Shown here: positions 28,258-30,414 of the stretch, in pieces | How positions within the stretch are numbered: position 1 is the stretch's first letter | Layout: every line of letters begins with the position of its first letter | Assembly (NCBI GenBank): GCA_051657745.1 | Contig: JBOFLG010000138.1 | Coordinates: 1-30,414, forward strand | Source of the DNA: JBOFLG01 sp051657745 | Lineage (GTDB): Bacteria; Actinomycetota; Actinomycetes; Actinomycetales; Dermatophilaceae | Length of the DNA: 30,414 nucleotides | Direction: 5' to 3' | Made by a program: the position numbers and the translations under genes | The notes under the pieces: generated by a model | The model's database searches: none | Told to the model about the DNA's origin: nothing | The model's input: the letters and a program-made list of their open reading frames with translations, nothing else

Positions 28258-29064
28258 ATGAGCACCGCGCGCCCTGCGTCTGGCGTGATCGCCGTCATCC
28301 GGTCGTGGCGGGAGCGTCGCGCCTGGTGCGTTGCCATCGGTGTGGTCCTGGTCGCGGCCTGGGTGGCCTGGGCCACGCTGGCCTGGCAGTCGCAGCCGCG
28401 GGTGGTGGGGCTGGCGCACCTCGACGCCGACCTCGCGGCGGGCCGGGTCACGAGTTACGCCGTCGTCGCCGAGGTGCACCTCGAGGATGCCTGGCCGGCC
28501 GGGCGGTCTCCTCGTTTCGGACCGGCCGGCACCACCTGGCCGGCGCAGCCACAGAACCACCGGGTGGTCTGGGTTGTCGACAGCGCGCTCGCCCCGGTGC
28601 GGACGCTCGACCCGGCCCGCAGTCTCGACGACGCCGACACGGGCCCGGGCGCCGCGGCCCGGCCCGACGCCCGCGCTGTTGGCCGACTGGTCGCCGAGCG
28701 GGTGCGCCCGGTCGACGCAGGCACGCTCAACGACGCCGCGGGCCGGGCCGACGGCCTGGCGATCCTGCTCGGCGTCAGCGCCTTTCTGCTCGTCGTGGTG
28801 GGGCCGAGCCCGACCCGCGGCACCCGGTGGTGCTGGTTCTGGGTCTGCTGGATGTCGCTCGGCGTCGGGGTCGTGGGGTACGCGGTCGCCGAACTGCTGC
28901 GCCCGCGAGCGGTCTCGGATGCCGACCGGCCACCCGGCCGCGCCGCCGGCGGGGTTGGCGTTGGCCTGGCGATGGTCGGCTCGGCCTTGGTCAGTCTCGC
29001 GCTGGCCGGTCTGGAGGACCTCCTCGGCCCGCTCGTCGTGCCCCGCCGGCTCGGCCAGGCCTGA
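28258..29064 (+). CDS. Membrane protein of unknown function
   Basis: This is a 268-residue protein. It has one N-terminal membrane segment (about residues 24-44, WCVAIGVVLVAAWVAWATLAW), an extracytoplasmic domain of about 120 residues (RVVGLAHLDADLAAGRVTSYAVVAEVHL), and three C-terminal segments (ILLGVSAFLLVVVG, WFWVCWMSLGVGVVGYAV, GVGLAMVGSALVSLALAGL). I do not recognise the family. A CATTCT element seven bases before ATG 28258 suggests leaderless transcription. It is divergent from the tRNA gene. Confidence 0.75.
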   Translation: MSTARPASGVIAVIRSWRERRAWCVAIGVVLVAAWVAWATLAWQSQPRVVGLAHLDADLAAGRVTSYAVVAEVHLEDAWPAGRSPRFGPAGTTWPAQPQNHRVVWVVDSALAPVRTLDPARSLDDADTGPGAAARPDARAVGRLVAERVRPVDAGTLNDAAGRADGLAILLGVSAFLLVVVGPSPTRGTRWCWFWVCWMSLGVGVVGYAVAELLRPRAVSDADRPPGRAAGGVGVGLAMVGSALVSLALAGLEDLLGPLVVPRRLGQA

Positions 29065-29083
29065 GCGAGCCGACGCGGTCCGA

Positions 29084-29190
29084 CATGGGTGCGGGCCGAT
29101 GCGGGGCTGAGCGCTCCGGCACCCCGCTGGTCGTCGTGGTGGTCGGGCTCGCCCGGCATGGTGGGGCCGATGCCGGGCTGAGCGCTCCGG
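29084..29190. repeat. Direct repeat pair downstream of the membrane protein
   Basis: Copies of about 35 bp at 29084-29119 and 29157-29190 share GGGCTGAGCGCTCCGG exactly and are about 85 percent alike overall. Non-coding. Confidence 0.75.
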
Positions 29191-29220
29191 GGCGCCGGCC
29201 CCGCCACGGTCGGGTGGCCG

Positions 29221-29688
29221 CTACCCCGCGGAACCGGGCGGTGCCGGCGGCCCGAGCAGCAGCAGCACCGCCGTGACGGCCGCCACTCCCGCCACACTGA
29301 GGACCGATGCGGTGACCGGCCGGGCCAGCCCGCTCGCGAGCACCCGCTCTAGCGAGTTGCGCGGCAACTGGCCGCCGGGCGCGAGCCGCCACTGGTCGGT
29401 GACCGCCCCGGACCGTTCGACGAATCGCTCACACCACACGGTGGCGTACGGCGGCACCCCGGCCGCGACCGCCAGGGCGGTGAACCGCAGTGACCAGCGC
29501 TGGTCGAGGGCGACCACCACGACGGCGAGCAGATAGCCGAGGAACGCGACCCCGTGCACCATCCCGAACACGCTCACCCCCAACTCAGTGGTGCGAGTGC
29601 CGTACTTGAGCACCATGCCCACGAGGAGCAGGGTCCACGTCACCACCTCGGCGCGCGCGAGCCAGGTGAACAGCGTGCGAGGTGTCAT
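29221..29688 (-). CDS. DUF3817-family integral membrane protein
   Basis: This 155-residue protein starts MTPRTLFTWLARAEVVTWTL, with WTLLLVGMVLKYGT, GVSVFGMVHGVAFLGYLLAVVVVALDQRW (the family mark: FGxxHGxxFxxY) and WSLRFTALAVAAGVPPYATVWCERF. About four membrane segments are expected, the last being the C-terminal hydrophobic stretch. The function of DUF3817 is unknown. Start is ATG 29688 with GGAAGAG upstream. The frame is open farther upstream, but that sequence is low-complexity. Confidence 0.88.
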   Translation of the reverse strand: MTPRTLFTWLARAEVVTWTLLLVGMVLKYGTRTTELGVSVFGMVHGVAFLGYLLAVVVVALDQRWSLRFTALAVAAGVPPYATVWCERFVERSGAVTDQWRLAPGGQLPRNSLERVLASGLARPVTASVLSVAGVAAVTAVLLLLGPPAPPGSAG

Positions 29689-29852
29689 CGGTCTCTTCCG
29701 GATCGGGTTCCCCCAGTGTGGCGTTCCGGCCTGAGGGCTGATCGCCGGGGTCGGAGGCGGGGTAGTCGGGGCCGCGGGCGCTGCGCGGTAGGGGCTGCCC
29801 GACCGTTGGCTCCCGGTGTCGGCGCCGATTTCTACGGATGGCGCCGCGCGCC

Positions 29853-29858
29853 TAGAAT
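29853..29858 (+). promoter_or_regulatory. -10 element of the SRP RNA gene
   Basis: TAGAAT lies about 7-8 bases before the predicted RNA start. Confidence 0.7.
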
Positions 29859-29865
29859 CGAGCCC

Positions 29866-29954
29866 GGCACCCCGCGTGGTGGTACCTCGCCGAACTCCCC
29901 CAGGGCAGGAATGCAGCAAGGGCAGGTGAGCTCTTCCAGGTACGCGGGGTGTCC
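29866..29954 (+). ncRNA. ffs: Small signal recognition particle RNA (4.5S type)
   Basis: The conserved Ffh-binding core reads CAGGGCAGGAATGCAGCAAG with the following GGCAG, including the GNAR-type tetraloop region and asymmetric AGCA loop. The outer stem is CACCCCGCGT pairing with ACGCGGGGTG. Length is about 89 bases. Confidence 0.92.
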
Positions 29955-29974
29955 TGGTTCTCGGTGGGGTTCGG

Positions 29975-30414
29975 TCAGCGGACGGCGACGGTGGGCTCGG
30001 CCTGCGCCGGTGCTCCGTCATCCGCCTCGCCCCCGGAGCCGCAGACCCCGCCGCAGCAGCCGCCACCACACCCGCCGCCGGCTGCGACCTCCTCGGGCTC
30101 GGTGCCTTGGCGCTCCCACACCTGACGGATGGCGCCCAGCATGACGTCGACCGGCTGCGCTCCGCTGACGCCGTACTTCTGGTCGAGCACGAACATCGGC
30201 ACCGCGGTGACGCCGATCTGCGCCGCGAGCGCGAGATCGGTGCGCACGTCGATGCCGAAGTCGTCACCGGCGAGGAGGGCGCGCACGTCATCCGGGTCGA
30301 GACCGGCGTCGGAGCCCAGCCGCACGAGCGTGTCGTGGTCGCCGATCGCCGCGCCCTCGGAGTACCACGCGCGCATCACCCGGTCGGTGACGTCCTGCTC
30401 CCGGCCGACCGAGC
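29975..30414 (-). CDS. DsbA/FrnE-family thiol oxidoreductase-like protein (5' end outside window)
   Basis: About 146 C-terminal residues are visible; the frame stays open to the window edge. LVRLGSDAGLDPDDVRALLAGDDFG, IDVRTDLALAAQIGVTAVPMFVLDQKYGVSGAQPVDVMLGAIRQVW carries the cis-Pro motif GVTAVPMFV and the substrate loop of DsbA/FrnE proteins. The CxxC active site would be in the missing part. The tail GGGCGGGCCGGVCGSGG is unusual: a Gly-rich segment with four Cys that may bind metal. Cytoplasmic FrnE proteins have been linked to oxidative stress. Confidence 0.88.
   Translation of the reverse strand, partial: SVGREQDVTDRVMRAWYSEGAAIGDHDTLVRLGSDAGLDPDDVRALLAGDDFGIDVRTDLALAAQIGVTAVPMFVLDQKYGVSGAQPVDVMLGAIRQVWERQGTEPEEVAAGGGCGGGCCGGVCGSGGEADDGAPAQAEPTVAVR

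Noticed and set aside
1..30414. CRISPR array, transposase or integrase genes
   Set aside because: No regularly spaced repeats and no recombinase motifs were seen; the island call rests on the tRNA, broken genes and gene content only.

Overview
The window is high-GC actinobacterial DNA. This rests on base composition, GTG starts, TANNNT -10 elements with little or no leader, a SoxR-type regulator, an EspR-like HTH protein, a DUF3817 protein and a short SRP RNA. The genus cannot be fixed from the sequence; a Micrococcales or Corynebacteriales-like host is only a guess.

Left part (1-13.9 kb) is mostly chromosomal housekeeping and stress genes. It holds the end of a propeller-like protein, a truncated conserved gene running in frame into an AHSA1/SRPBCC gene, and a small membrane protein. 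A soxR/SDR divergent pair has a recognisable SoxR box, and the SDR gene is followed by a QueA homologue with a 4-bp overlap. Next come a secreted PstS-like binding protein, a 600-bp gene-free stretch with consecutive near-perfect hairpins and two related palindromes in front of an EspR-like gene, and an ArsR-like regulator. A 37-codon secreted peptide gene, a LytR_C/small-protein operon, a HerA-like ATPase, an alpha/beta hydrolase, a small conserved protein, and a VOC/AraC divergent pair complete this part.

Middle part (13.9-17.4 kb) looks like an insertion and decay zone. An XRE-type regulator with a helical-repeat C-terminus is coupled to a short RsmA/Erm-type methyltransferase and is divergent from two small ORFs. 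Next to it lie a MNT-HEPN toxin-antitoxin pair in which the HEPN gene is cut to a stub and its start codon lost, and the last 31 codons of a YoeB-type toxin.

Right part (17.4-28.2 kb) is the most interesting. A long, tightly coupled minus-strand operon encodes, in transcription order, an acyl-CoA dehydrogenase remnant, a GNAT acetyltransferase, a group II truncated globin, a CxxC flavin disulfide reductase, an O-methyltransferase, two Dpp-type permeases, a fused Dpp ATPase, a family-5 substrate-binding lipoprotein and a second methyltransferase. It converges on an EpiD/PPC-decarboxylase-like flavoprotein on the plus strand, which carries a Zur-box-like palindrome over its first codons. Flavoprotein decarboxylase, globin, CxxC flavoprotein, acyltransferase and acyl-CoA dehydrogenase together recall the accessory enzymes of dithiolopyrrolone (holomycin-type) clusters. 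No NRPS is present, and a Dpp-type transporter is added. The operon abuts a tRNA-Ser(GGA) gene exactly where the acyl-CoA dehydrogenase is broken, so it is probably a genomic island. My working hypothesis is a dithiol or metal-binding small-molecule system, possibly zinc-responsive, that is either decayed or depends on genes elsewhere.

The right flank (28.2-30.4 kb) returns to chromosomal genes: a membrane protein, a DUF3817 protein, the SRP RNA and a DsbA/FrnE-like oxidoreductase running off the window.
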